Position numbers and translations under genes: made by a program. Positions 1 to 8,074 of a DNA stretch of 44,528 bases are shown piece by piece (positions within the stretch are counted from its first letter, which is position 1; each line of letters starts with the position of its first letter). Under the pieces are notes generated by a model that had not been told where the DNA came from, searched no databases, and was given only the letters and a program-made list of their open reading frames with translations. Where the stretch lies: contig JBGTLU010000003.1 in assembly GCA_041743935.1 (NCBI GenBank), positions 1 to 44,528 on the forward strand, in the 5' to 3' direction. This DNA comes from JBGTLU01 sp041743935. Lineage in GTDB: Bacteria; Bacteroidota; Bacteroidia; Sphingobacteriales; Sphingobacteriaceae.

Positions 1-11
1 GCGAAGATATT

Positions 12-122
<111 letters not shown>

Positions 123-132
123 ATTATTAAAC

Positions 133-193
133 GGTTCAACAAATTGAACCAAAAAGCTAAAGCCATTCCATGAATATCGGAATGGCTTTTTTT
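133..193 (+). terminator. rRNA operon terminator region
   Basis: Two hairpins follow the 5S gene. The first is ggttcaa/ttgaacc (133-150). The second is agccattcc/ggaatggct (161-187), followed by a run of seven T. The second has the form of an intrinsic terminator and would end the rRNA transcript. Confidence 0.85.
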
Positions 194-278
194 GTGAAAA
201 ATAATTAAAAAAACTAAATAGTGTAATTTTTAGTATAACATAATGCGCACCATAATATTATTGGTGTTGTATTTGTTA

Positions 279-286
279 TATCTTTC
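279..286 (+). promoter_or_regulatory. candidate -7 element of the S8 peptidase gene
   Basis: TATCTTTC matches the Bacteroidetes -7 consensus TAnnTTTG at all but the last base and lies 19 bases before the ATG at 305. A convincing -33 element at the usual distance was not found, so the call is tentative. Confidence 0.4.
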
Positions 287-304
287 GAAATAAATATAAA
301 TCTC

Positions 305-1921
305 ATGAAGCGATTACTTTCTAGTTTAATTATAACCTTATTTATAAGCGTAAGTGTTTTTGCCCAAACCGATAAACCATCTAGAACGGATTGGCATCAT
401 TTGGACTTATTAAATGATAATTTTTTTGGAATTAGCTCAAATAAAGCATATGCTGAATTATTATCATCCAAAACTCCTCTTAGAAAGATTATAGTGGCCG
501 TGATTGATGGCGGAACGGACATTGAACATGAGGATTTAAAATCTGTAATTTGGAAGAATGAAAAAGAAATTCCTGGAAACGGAATTGATGATGATGGTAA
601 TGGATACATTGATGATGTGTATGGCTGGAATTTTTTAGGATCATCAACTGGTGATATACAATTTGATAATTTAGAGGTAACAAGATTAGTACGTAAGTAT
701 CAACCTAAATTTATAAATACTTCTAACATTACTCCAATGGACTCGATGACGAGGATTGAGTACAACGAATACAGACGTTATGTAAGCAGTTTTAGTGATA
801 AAAGAAATAGAGCTGAATTAATTGTAAACTATTTAACGCCAGTAATGAATGTTGCAAATGTAATTAAAGAGAAGGTTGGAGATAAGAGACCAATTACAGG
901 GAATGATATTTCGAAGTATAAAGCTAATACCGATGTGACTCGCAATGCAAAAAAAGTTTTATCGGATGAATTTAAGAAAGCTGAATCTTTTGATAAAATG
1001 TATGAAGAGCTCGCTGAAGTAATTGAATATTACTCTAATCAACTAAATTATCACTTGAATGTGAGATATAATCCAAGAGATATGGTTGGTGATAATTACG
1101 AAGATGCTTACGAAATTGGTTACGGTAATGCGAATGTTGCCGGACCAGATCCTGAACACGGTACTCATGTTGCCGGTATTATTGGAGCAGATAGAACCAA
1201 CGATATTGGAATAAAAGGAATTGCAGATTTTGTACAAATTATGCCAATAAGAGCTGTACCAGACGGAGATGAACATGATAAAGATGTGGCAAATGCAATT
1301 AGGTATGCTGTGGATAATGGAGCAAACATTATTAACATGAGTTTCGGGAAAGAATTTTCTTGGGATAAAGTAGTAGTAGATAGTGCTGTAAAATATGCCA
1401 TGAGCAAAGGTGTATTAATGGTACACAGTGCAGGCAATGATGGTAAAAATGTAGATGTTTCTACTTTCTATCCAAATCCTTATTACAGTAATGGTACAGA
1501 TACTGCAAGATTATGGCTTACGGTAGGCGCTTCATCATGGACTAATGATGATAAAATTTTGGCCGGGTTTTCTAATTATGGAGCAAAATCTGTAGATGTA
1601 TTTGCTCCCGGTGTTCAAATTTATTCCACCATGCCATCTTCTAAATACAAAAACCAGGATGGAACCAGCATGGCAGGGCCTGTGGTATCTGGTGTTGCAG
1701 CTGTTTTAATGTCGTACTTCCCTAATTTAACCACCGAGCAGGTAAAAGAAATTATTATTAAATCGGTTACTAAAGTGGATAATAGAGTTAGGATTAGAAA
1801 TGAAAAAGGGGAACAAATACGGGTGCCTTTTAGCCAATTAAGTGTAAGTGGTGGAGTTGTTAATTTATATAATGCCGTGAAAATGGCACAAGAATATACA
1901 TTGGATGTAAAAAATGACTAG
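305..1921 (+). CDS. secreted S8 family (subtilisin-like) serine peptidase
   Basis: This 538-residue protein begins with a Sec signal peptide (about residues 1-20, ending VFA-Q), so it probably acts outside the cytoplasm. The subtilase catalytic set is complete: Asp68 in VIDGGTD, His285 in EHGTHVAG, oxyanion Asn378 in SAGND and Ser455 in GTSMAGP. The Asp and His motifs are about 217 residues apart, far more than the roughly 30 in subtilisin. The insertion starts with an acidic, calcium-loop-like DDDGNGYIDD (about residues 95-104), continues with a mostly helical, charged region, and has no obvious propeptide cleavage site. There is no C-terminal Por sorting domain, so it may stay periplasmic or reach the surface another way. 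The gene stands alone, with its own terminator. Substrate unknown. Confidence 0.93.
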   Translation: MKRLLSSLIITLFISVSVFAQTDKPSRTDWHHLDLLNDNFFGISSNKAYAELLSSKTPLRKIIVAVIDGGTDIEHEDLKSVIWKNEKEIPGNGIDDDGNGYIDDVYGWNFLGSSTGDIQFDNLEVTRLVRKYQPKFINTSNITPMDSMTRIEYNEYRRYVSSFSDKRNRAELIVNYLTPVMNVANVIKEKVGDKRPITGNDISKYKANTDVTRNAKKVLSDEFKKAESFDKMYEELAEVIEYYSNQLNYHLNVRYNPRDMVGDNYEDAYEIGYGNANVAGPDPEHGTHVAGIIGADRTNDIGIKGIADFVQIMPIRAVPDGDEHDKDVANAIRYAVDNGANIINMSFGKEFSWDKVVVDSAVKYAMSKGVLMVHSAGNDGKNVDVSTFYPNPYYSNGTDTARLWLTVGASSWTNDDKILAGFSNYGAKSVDVFAPGVQIYSTMPSSKYKNQDGTSMAGPVVSGVAAVLMSYFPNLTTEQVKEIIIKSVTKVDNRVRIRNEKGEQIRVPFSQLSVSGGVVNLYNAVKMAQEYTLDVKND

Positions 1922-1945
1922 TTATTAGTTTCAAGCAGGATTACT

Positions 1946-1983
1946 CGAAGCACCTAAATAATTTTAGGTGCTTCGTTTTTTTT
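1946..1983 (+). terminator. intrinsic terminator after the S8 peptidase gene
   Basis: The stem cgaagcaccta/taggtgcttcg is followed by about eight T and lies between the converging peptidase and icmF genes. The T run is only on the plus side, so it serves the peptidase gene. Confidence 0.85.
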
Positions 1984-4900
1984 ACATATTCCTTCTGTAT
2001 TGCCCCCCAACTTGATATAACGCTCCTGAAATTTGCCCAAGTGAACAAATTTTGCAGGCTTCCATTAAGTAAACAAAAATATTTTCATTTTTAATGGCAG
2101 CATTTTGCAGTAATTCTAAAATCGAATTTGATTTATCCTCATTTCTTTTTTGGAATGCTTCTAGAGCAGCAATCTGGTATTGTTTTTCCTCTTCTGTAGC
2201 TCTTATAACTTCTGCTGGTATTACCGTTGGCGAACCTTTAGAGTTTAAAAATGTATTAACTCCAATGATAGGATATTCGCCAGTATGTTTTAGCGTTTCG
2301 TAATACAGCGACTCTTCCTGGATTTTATTGCGCTGATACATGGTTTCCATGGCACCTAACACACCCCCTCTGTCTGATATCTTATTAAATTCTGCCAATA
2401 CTGCTTCTTCTACTAAGTCTGTTAATTCCTCAATGATGAAAGAACCTTGTAATGGGTTTTCATTTTTTGCCAAACCAAGCTCTCTATTTATAATTAACTG
2501 AATTGCCATGGCTCTTCTAACCGATTCTTCTGTTGGTGTGGTAATGGCTTCGTCATATGCATTGGTGTGCAAGGAGTTGCAATTATCGTAAATCGCGTAA
2601 AGTGCTTGAAGAGTAGTACGAATGTCGTTAAAATCAATTTCTTGAGCATGCAGTGAACGTCCTGAGGTTTGTATATGATATTTTAATTTTTGAGAACGAT
2701 CATTTCCCTTGTATTTAGTTTTGATAGCTTTTGCCCATATTCTGCGGGCCACTCTACCTATTACTGAATATTCTGGATCAATGCCATTGGAGAAAAAGAA
2801 CGATAAGTTTGGAGCAAAATCATCAATATGCATCCCTCTGCTCAAATAATACTCCACGAAAGTAAATCCATTACTTAAGGTAAAAGCTAATTGAGAAATT
2901 GGATTTGCACCTGCTTCTGCAATATGATAACCTGAGATAGATACAGAATAAAAATTTCTGACTTTATTGGTAATAAAATATTGTTGGATATCACCCATCA
3001 TTCGCAAAGCAAATTCCGTAGAGAAAATACAGGTATTTTGTGCTTGGTCTTCTTTCAGAATATCTGCTTGTACTGTTCCACGAACGGTAGATAATGTGTA
3101 CGTTTTAATTTTTTCGTACACTTCTTTTGGTAGTACCTCATCCCCGGTTACCCCTAGCAACATAAGTCCTAATCCATTATTTCCTTCGGGTAATTTGCCG
3201 TCATAGGATGGTAGTGGGAGATTTTTCTGTTTGTAAATGGCTTTAATTTTCGCTTTTACTTCTTTTTCTAAACCGTTTTCTATGATGTATTTTTCACACT
3301 GCTGATCAATAGCAGTATTCATAAAAAAACCTAAAAGCATTGGCGCCGGACCATTAATGGTCATGGAAACCGAGGTAGATGGGTTACATAAATCGAAGCC
3401 CGAATATAATTTTTTGGCATCGTCTAACGTGGCAATGGAAACTCCTGAGTTCCCAATTTTTCCATAAATATCAGGTCTAGTATGAGGGTCTTCACCGTAT
3501 AACGTAACCGAATCAAATGCCGTAGATAAACGATGTGCCGGCTGACCTAAAGAAACATAATGGAAACGTTTGTTTGTTCTTTCGGGGCCTCCTTCTCCGG
3601 CAAACATGCGAGTTGGGTCTTCGCCTTCTCTTTTCAATGGAAAAACACCTGCTGCATATGGGAATTCGCCCGGTAAATTTTCAGTTAATAACCAGTGTAA
3701 AATATCTCCCCAAGCTTCATACTTAGGCAGTGCAACTTTTGGTATTTTAAGTTTAGATAAAGATTCATACACCAAATTTTGTTTTATTTCTTTATCACGT
3801 ACTTTGTAAACCAAGTAGTCTTCGCTGTATTTCCGTTTAATTTCCGGCCATTCACGCAATAGTCGTTTACAATCCGGATGTAATTGGTCTTCAAAATGTT
3901 GGTAAGCCTTTTCTAAATCTTCTCTTACTGATGAAATTTTGAAACTATCTTTTTTGGCATTGAAATAACTATCTGAATGAAAAACTTCAATTACTCCATG
4001 TAATTGATACATTTTCTGTGCAAGTTCACTTTGTTCTTTTGCCCAAGTACGATAGGAATGGTTTGCCTCTACAATTTCTGCCAAATACCGAGTTCTATCC
4101 GGAGGGATAATGTATTTTTTTTCGGTAGATGCACCGGTAATTTCAAACGTGGATTTTAAATCTATCCCTGTTTTATCGGTAATCGTTAGCATCAGGCATT
4201 TGTATAGTTCATTCATGCCAGGGTCATTAAACTGAGATGCCATAGTACCGAATACAGGAATATCATCATCGGCAATATCAAACCGATTTCTGTTCCTTTT
4301 CCATTGTTTTTTTACGTCTCTAATTGCATCTAATGCTCCTCTTTTATCGAATTTATTGATGGCAACCACATCGGCAAAATCCAACATATCAATTTTTTCT
4401 AATTGTGTTGCAGCACCAAACTCTGGGGTCATTACGTATAAAGACACATCGCAATGCTCTGTAATTTCGGTATCCGATTGACCAATTCCGGAGGTTTCTA
4501 CAATCACCAAATCATAATCAGCGGCTTTGCAAATATCTATGGCTTCTTGTACATGTTTAGATAATGCCAAATTTGCTTGGCGGGTAGCCAATGAGCGCAT
4601 ATACACTCGCGGATTATTAATGGCATTCATCCTAATTCTATCCCCCAAAAGGGCACCACCTGTTTTTCGTTTGGATGGGTCAACGGATATGATGGCTATA
4701 GTTTTGGTTTTATAATCCAACAAAAATCTTCTAACCAATTCATCTACGAGTGATGATTTACCTGCCCCACCTGTTCCGGTTATTCCTAAAACAGGGATAC
4801 GTTTAGTACTAATTAATTTTTTTACTTCTTCTAAAAAAGCATTTACCTCTTCTGGATAATTTTCTACTACAGATATAGCATGCGATATTTTTAGTGGATT

Positions 4901-5383
4901 TTTTTGCTGGATTCCTTTTAACTCTCCGTTAAGAGATTTTACAACTGGGAAATCACACTGCTCAAGCATGTGGTTAATCATCCCTTGCAAGCCCATTTCT
5001 CTTCCATCATCCGGGGAATAGATTCTGCATATGCCATAATGATGTAATTCTTCAATTTCACTTGGGAAAATGGTACCACCTCCGCCTCCAAAAATCTTAA
5101 TATTACCTGCCCCTTTTTCCTTCAATAAATCAAACATGTATTTAAAATACTCTATGTGCCCACCTTGGTAAGATGTAATGGCTATGGCTTGCACTCCTTC
5201 TTGAATGGCACAATCTACCACTTCGTTTACCGAACGATTGTGACCCAAATGAATTACTTCTGCTCCAGAAGATTGCAAGATGCGTCGCATGATGTTAATG
5301 GAAGCATCGTGCCCGTCAAAAAGTGAAGCGGCAGTTACAATTCTGATTTTATTTTTTGGTTTATATATTTCGATGGTTTGCAT
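1982..5383 (-). CDS. icmF: fused acyl-CoA mutase/GTPase, IcmF type (B12-dependent)
   Basis: This 1133-residue protein combines three parts in the order known for IcmF. An N-terminal cobalamin-binding domain (about 10-140) has the His ligand in FDGHDAS (His25) and the glycine-rich FGGGGG. A MeaB-like G domain follows, with Walker A GTGGAGKS (203-210) and NKFD (343-346). The mutase barrel fills the C-terminal half (REGEDPTRMFAGEGGPERT, then SGYHIAEAGANP). Family knowledge: IcmF interconverts isobutyryl- and n-butyryl-CoA, some members also isovaleryl/pivalyl-CoA, and the G domain loads and protects the cofactor. The barrel lacks the methylmalonyl-CoA mutase active-site signature RPWTIRQYAG. An upstream ATG at 5434 would add a hydrophobic 17-residue tail. 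I prefer 5383, because a TAnnTTTG element lies between the two starts. The exact substrate is not determined by sequence. Confidence 0.93.
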   Translation of the reverse strand: MQTIEIYKPKNKIRIVTAASLFDGHDASINIMRRILQSSGAEVIHLGHNRSVNEVVDCAIQEGVQAIAITSYQGGHIEYFKYMFDLLKEKGAGNIKIFGGGGGTIFPSEIEELHHYGICRIYSPDDGREMGLQGMINHMLEQCDFPVVKSLNGELKGIQQKNPLKISHAISVVENYPEEVNAFLEEVKKLISTKRIPVLGITGTGGAGKSSLVDELVRRFLLDYKTKTIAIISVDPSKRKTGGALLGDRIRMNAINNPRVYMRSLATRQANLALSKHVQEAIDICKAADYDLVIVETSGIGQSDTEITEHCDVSLYVMTPEFGAATQLEKIDMLDFADVVAINKFDKRGALDAIRDVKKQWKRNRNRFDIADDDIPVFGTMASQFNDPGMNELYKCLMLTITDKTGIDLKSTFEITGASTEKKYIIPPDRTRYLAEIVEANHSYRTWAKEQSELAQKMYQLHGVIEVFHSDSYFNAKKDSFKISSVREDLEKAYQHFEDQLHPDCKRLLREWPEIKRKYSEDYLVYKVRDKEIKQNLVYESLSKLKIPKVALPKYEAWGDILHWLLTENLPGEFPYAAGVFPLKREGEDPTRMFAGEGGPERTNKRFHYVSLGQPAHRLSTAFDSVTLYGEDPHTRPDIYGKIGNSGVSIATLDDAKKLYSGFDLCNPSTSVSMTINGPAPMLLGFFMNTAIDQQCEKYIIENGLEKEVKAKIKAIYKQKNLPLPSYDGKLPEGNNGLGLMLLGVTGDEVLPKEVYEKIKTYTLSTVRGTVQADILKEDQAQNTCIFSTEFALRMMGDIQQYFITNKVRNFYSVSISGYHIAEAGANPISQLAFTLSNGFTFVEYYLSRGMHIDDFAPNLSFFFSNGIDPEYSVIGRVARRIWAKAIKTKYKGNDRSQKLKYHIQTSGRSLHAQEIDFNDIRTTLQALYAIYDNCNSLHTNAYDEAITTPTEESVRRAMAIQLIINRELGLAKNENPLQGSFIIEELTDLVEEAVLAEFNKISDRGGVLGAMETMYQRNKIQEESLYYETLKHTGEYPIIGVNTFLNSKGSPTVIPAEVIRATEEEKQYQIAALEAFQKRNEDKSNSILELLQNAAIKNENIFVYLMEACKICSLGQISGALYQVGGQYRRNM

Positions 5384-5407
5384 CGCAGATTTTTTAAAGT
5401 ATGAATA

Positions 5408-5415
5408 CAAAAATA
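5408..5415 (-). promoter_or_regulatory. -7 promoter element of icmF
   Basis: Read on the minus strand this is TATTTTTG, a full match to TAnnTTTG. It lies 24 bases before the preferred icmF start at 5383 and downstream of the alternative ATG at 5434. No clear -33 element was seen, and an AT-rich genome gives chance matches. Confidence 0.45.
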
Positions 5416-5526
5416 TAAAAATTAGCCATTGCATTTTTTTGAATTTTCAAAGCGAATTTTTAGTAAATCCAAACATTTTATATTAAATTGGGTTAATTTT
5501 TGTCAAACATTCTAATATTTAAAATA

Positions 5527-6282
5527 ATGAAATTAAAACACGCTATTATTTGTTTAGGTATGATGCTAGGGTCATCTACCTTTATTCAGGCACAAAATAA
5601 ACCTGCTGATGTAGATTTATTATTGCAAGAAGCAATACGTAAAGGTGCCACTATGGAAGAAATAGCTAGACTAAAAGAACCAGCTGCAACTACTCCAGAT
5701 GAGGCACTTAGGGTATTAAAAATTGGTAATGCCAGATTTTTTGGTGGCCAAGCTCGCAGACCTGAGCAAAGTGCAAACGAACGTCGTTCGCAAATATTAG
5801 GTCAAACACCTTTTGCTGTTTTATTGAGTTGCTCGGATAGTAGAGTACCTACCGAAATTGTATTCGATCAAAATCTAGGGGATATTTTTACTACTCGTGT
5901 AGCAGGTAACTTAGTGGTTCCGGCTACTGTTGGTAGCATAGAGTATGCTGTTACGCATTTGAAATCTCATGTGGTGGTGGTTATGGGTCACGAAGGATGT
6001 GGTGCCATAAAAGCAGCTATGCTAACGGATGAACAGCTTGCAGGTGAGCCTGAAAATGTTAAATATTTGGTAGATTTAATTAAGCCCAACGTAGCTGGTA
6101 TCCCAAAATTAGTGGATGAAAAATCCACAGTGCGTGAAGCAGTAGTGCGCAATATAATAGCTCAAGTAAAAATATTAAAACAAAATCCTACCATTGCAAA
6201 AGCAATTAAGGAAGGTAAAATAAGTGTTGTAGGAGCTTATTACGAAATCAGCAGTGGCTTAGTAGACTTTATAAATCTTTAA
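5527..6282 (+). CDS. periplasmic beta-class carbonic anhydrase
   Basis: The protein (251 residues) is a beta-carbonic anhydrase, interconverting CO2 and bicarbonate. Visible zinc-site residues are Cys102, Asp104 and Arg106 in SCSDSRVP, then His155 and Cys158 in GHEGCGA. A signal peptide (MKLKHAIICLGMMLGSSTFI, cut near QAQ) directs it to the periplasm, unlike the better-known cytoplasmic beta enzymes. The segment between signal and catalytic core (about 25-60) looks helical. The start at 5527 is chosen because it opens the signal peptide directly; a further in-frame start at 5500 adds nine residues and spoils the signal. The gene is monocistronic, with a strong terminator after it. A role in CO2/bicarbonate supply or periplasmic pH balance is inference. 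Confidence 0.93.
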   Translation: MKLKHAIICLGMMLGSSTFIQAQNKPADVDLLLQEAIRKGATMEEIARLKEPAATTPDEALRVLKIGNARFFGGQARRPEQSANERRSQILGQTPFAVLLSCSDSRVPTEIVFDQNLGDIFTTRVAGNLVVPATVGSIEYAVTHLKSHVVVVMGHEGCGAIKAAMLTDEQLAGEPENVKYLVDLIKPNVAGIPKLVDEKSTVREAVVRNIIAQVKILKQNPTIAKAIKEGKISVVGAYYEISSGLVDFINL

Positions 6283-6302
6283 GGGATTTTATACTTTATT
6301 TA

Positions 6303-6338
6303 ATGGCTCGAGGAATTATCCTCGAGCCATTTTTATTT
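6303..6338 (+). terminator. intrinsic terminator after the carbonic anhydrase gene
   Basis: A perfect 12-bp stem, atggctcgagga/tcctcgagccat (6303-6314 and 6319-6330), with a four-base loop is followed by TTTTATTT. Confidence 0.9.
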
Positions 6339-6355
6339 AATCTGATCTAAAGGCT

Positions 6356-6363
6356 TACCTTTG
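6356..6363 (+). promoter_or_regulatory. -7 promoter element directly before the yhcC-like gene
   Basis: TACCTTTG fully matches TAnnTTTG and ends four bases before the GTG start at 6368. Transcription from this element would begin at or next to the start codon, giving a leaderless mRNA. TTTA runs near 6332-6339 could act as a degenerate -33 element. Confidence 0.55.
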
Positions 6364-6367
6364 TGTT

Positions 6368-7312
6368 GTGCTTACAACCAACGAATTTAGAACCTACCAC
6401 AATTATGGCGCCTATCTGAAAACCAGATACGACGGACAAAAAGTATATAAAGTTATTGTGGATGGAGGATTTACATGCCCGAATCGTGATGGAAGCAAAG
6501 GTTTTGGCGGATGTACCTATTGTAATGTAGATTCATTTACCCCCGATACGGCCAGAAATTTGCCCACCTTGCGCGAGCAAGTAGAAACCAACATGGCAAA
6601 AGCGGCAAAGATGTATGGTGCAGAAAAGTTTATTATATATTTCCAACCAAATACTAATACCTATGCCCCAGTACATTATTTAAAGGCGATGTATGATGAA
6701 GCATTGAGTATAAATACCGATAAAATTGTGGGTTTATCTGTTGGTACTCGCCCAGATTGTATAGATGCTGAAAAAATTGCTTTGCTAGAATCCTATACAG
6801 ATAAATTGGATGTAGATTTAGAAATGGGTATGGAATCTATCTACAACGAAACCTTACTGAAAATTAATAGAGGATGTCTACACGAAGAATTTGAGCAAGC
6901 TATGGAGTTGGTTCAAAATTCTAAATTAGATATTTGTGTACATACCATTTTTGGTTTTCCGTGGGAAAGTAAGGAAATGTTGATGCGTTATGCGGATGAA
7001 CTTAATCGATTCGAGAAAATAAAATTTATAAAATTACATCATCTGCATATAGTTGAAGGTTCTATTATGGGGGTGCATTACAAACGCGAACCTTTTAAAT
7101 TATTTACTTTGGATGAATACACCGACTTCCTTTGTGAGTTTATTCCAAAATTACGCCCCGATTTAATTGTTCAACGTTTATTTGGCTTATCCGATATGGA
7201 TTTGTTAATAGCACCTATTTGGGATAAAAAGAAAGCAGAAACGCAAGCGTATATAGAAAGAGCTTTTATAGATAGAGGAATTAAACAAGGATCAGAATAT
7301 TTTAGAAATTAG
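6368..7312 (+). CDS. TIGR01212 family radical SAM protein (YhcC-like)
   Basis: This 314-residue protein carries the unusual cluster motif of the YhcC group, Cys37-x11-Cys49-x2-Cys52, within GFTCPNRDG and GGCTYCNVDSF. The rest fits a radical SAM barrel: SVGTRPDC, then the acidic LEMGMES and HTIFGFPWE. Family members bind a 4Fe-4S cluster and S-adenosylmethionine. The reaction is not firmly established to my knowledge, though a link to tRNA or other RNA modification is often suspected. The GTG start is supported by length agreement with the N-terminus of E. coli YhcC and by the absence of any nearby ATG. The promoter ends only four bases before it, so the gene may be translated without a leader. 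Confidence 0.88.
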   Translation: MLTTNEFRTYHNYGAYLKTRYDGQKVYKVIVDGGFTCPNRDGSKGFGGCTYCNVDSFTPDTARNLPTLREQVETNMAKAAKMYGAEKFIIYFQPNTNTYAPVHYLKAMYDEALSINTDKIVGLSVGTRPDCIDAEKIALLESYTDKLDVDLEMGMESIYNETLLKINRGCLHEEFEQAMELVQNSKLDICVHTIFGFPWESKEMLMRYADELNRFEKIKFIKLHHLHIVEGSIMGVHYKREPFKLFTLDEYTDFLCEFIPKLRPDLIVQRLFGLSDMDLLIAPIWDKKKAETQAYIERAFIDRGIKQGSEYFRN

Positions 7313-7339
7313 CTTTAAATACAATACCACTTTTTATTC

Positions 7340-8005
7340 ATGAAAATATTACCATTCATTTTATCCATTTTTATGGTTATCTCACACACTTCAACCGCAC
7401 AAAAACCTTTACGTTATTTGGCTCTCGGCGATTCATATACCATTGGTGAAGCAGTACCTGAAACAGATCGTTTCCCGGTTCAGTTGGTTAAGGCTCTTAA
7501 GGAGAAAAATTTACATTTTTCTTCACCCCAAATTATTGCTACCACAGGCTGGACAACAGCCGAACTATCCAAAGCCATTGCCGCACAAAAACCACTGGGC
7601 CCATTTGATTTGGTTACGCTTTTAATCGGAGTAAATAATCAGTACAGAGGAATAGATAAAGGATATACATTAGAATTATATCAAAAAGAATTTTCTGATT
7701 TACTACAACAAGCCATTGCTTTTGCAGGAGGCGATGTAGCAAAGGTAGTGGTAATTTCTATCCCAGATTGGGGTGCAACCCCTTTTGCCGAAGGGCGCAA
7801 TAGAGCTAAAGTGGCTAAAGAAATTGATGAGTATAATGCTATAAATAAATCAATTACTAAAAAATTGGCTATTTGTTATGTTGATATTACAGAGCACTCT
7901 AGACTTGCTCTAAAGGATATTGATTTAGTTGCCCACGATGGTTTACATCCTTCGGGTAAAATGTATGCCTATTGGGTAAATCAAATACTTAAAAACAAAT
8001 TCTGA
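7340..8005 (+). CDS. secreted SGNH/GDSL-family hydrolase
   Basis: A 221-residue SGNH-fold esterase or lipase-like protein. The nucleophile Ser32 sits in ALGDSYT (block I). The GxN oxyanion motif appears as IGVNN (97-100), and the catalytic pair is Asp200 and His203 in HDGLHPSG (block V). The first 20 residues form a signal peptide, so the enzyme acts in the periplasm or outside. It is 27 bases after the radical SAM gene on the same strand and may share its transcript. The substrate cannot be read from sequence; acyl esters of lipids or polysaccharides are typical for the family. Confidence 0.9.
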   Translation: MKILPFILSIFMVISHTSTAQKPLRYLALGDSYTIGEAVPETDRFPVQLVKALKEKNLHFSSPQIIATTGWTTAELSKAIAAQKPLGPFDLVTLLIGVNNQYRGIDKGYTLELYQKEFSDLLQQAIAFAGGDVAKVVVISIPDWGATPFAEGRNRAKVAKEIDEYNAINKSITKKLAICYVDITEHSRLALKDIDLVAHDGLHPSGKMYAYWVNQILKNKF

Positions 8006-8016
8006 AGATTTTAGTA

Positions 8017-8055
8017 AAAAAAACACCCCTGAAAATTCTGTCAGGGGTGTTTTTA
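8017..8055. terminator. bidirectional terminator between the SGNH gene and groEL
   Basis: A stem built on acacccctga/tcaggggtgt is flanked by an A run on the left and a T run on the right. It can end transcripts coming from both convergent genes. Confidence 0.88.
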
Positions 8056-8074
8056 TATGTATTGCGAGATGATA

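Noticed and set aside
5384..5434. N-terminal hydrophobic extension of IcmF as a membrane anchor
   Set aside because: The upstream start would precede the probable promoter, and IcmF is a cytoplasmic enzyme whose relatives begin near the YKPKNKIRIVTAAS segment.
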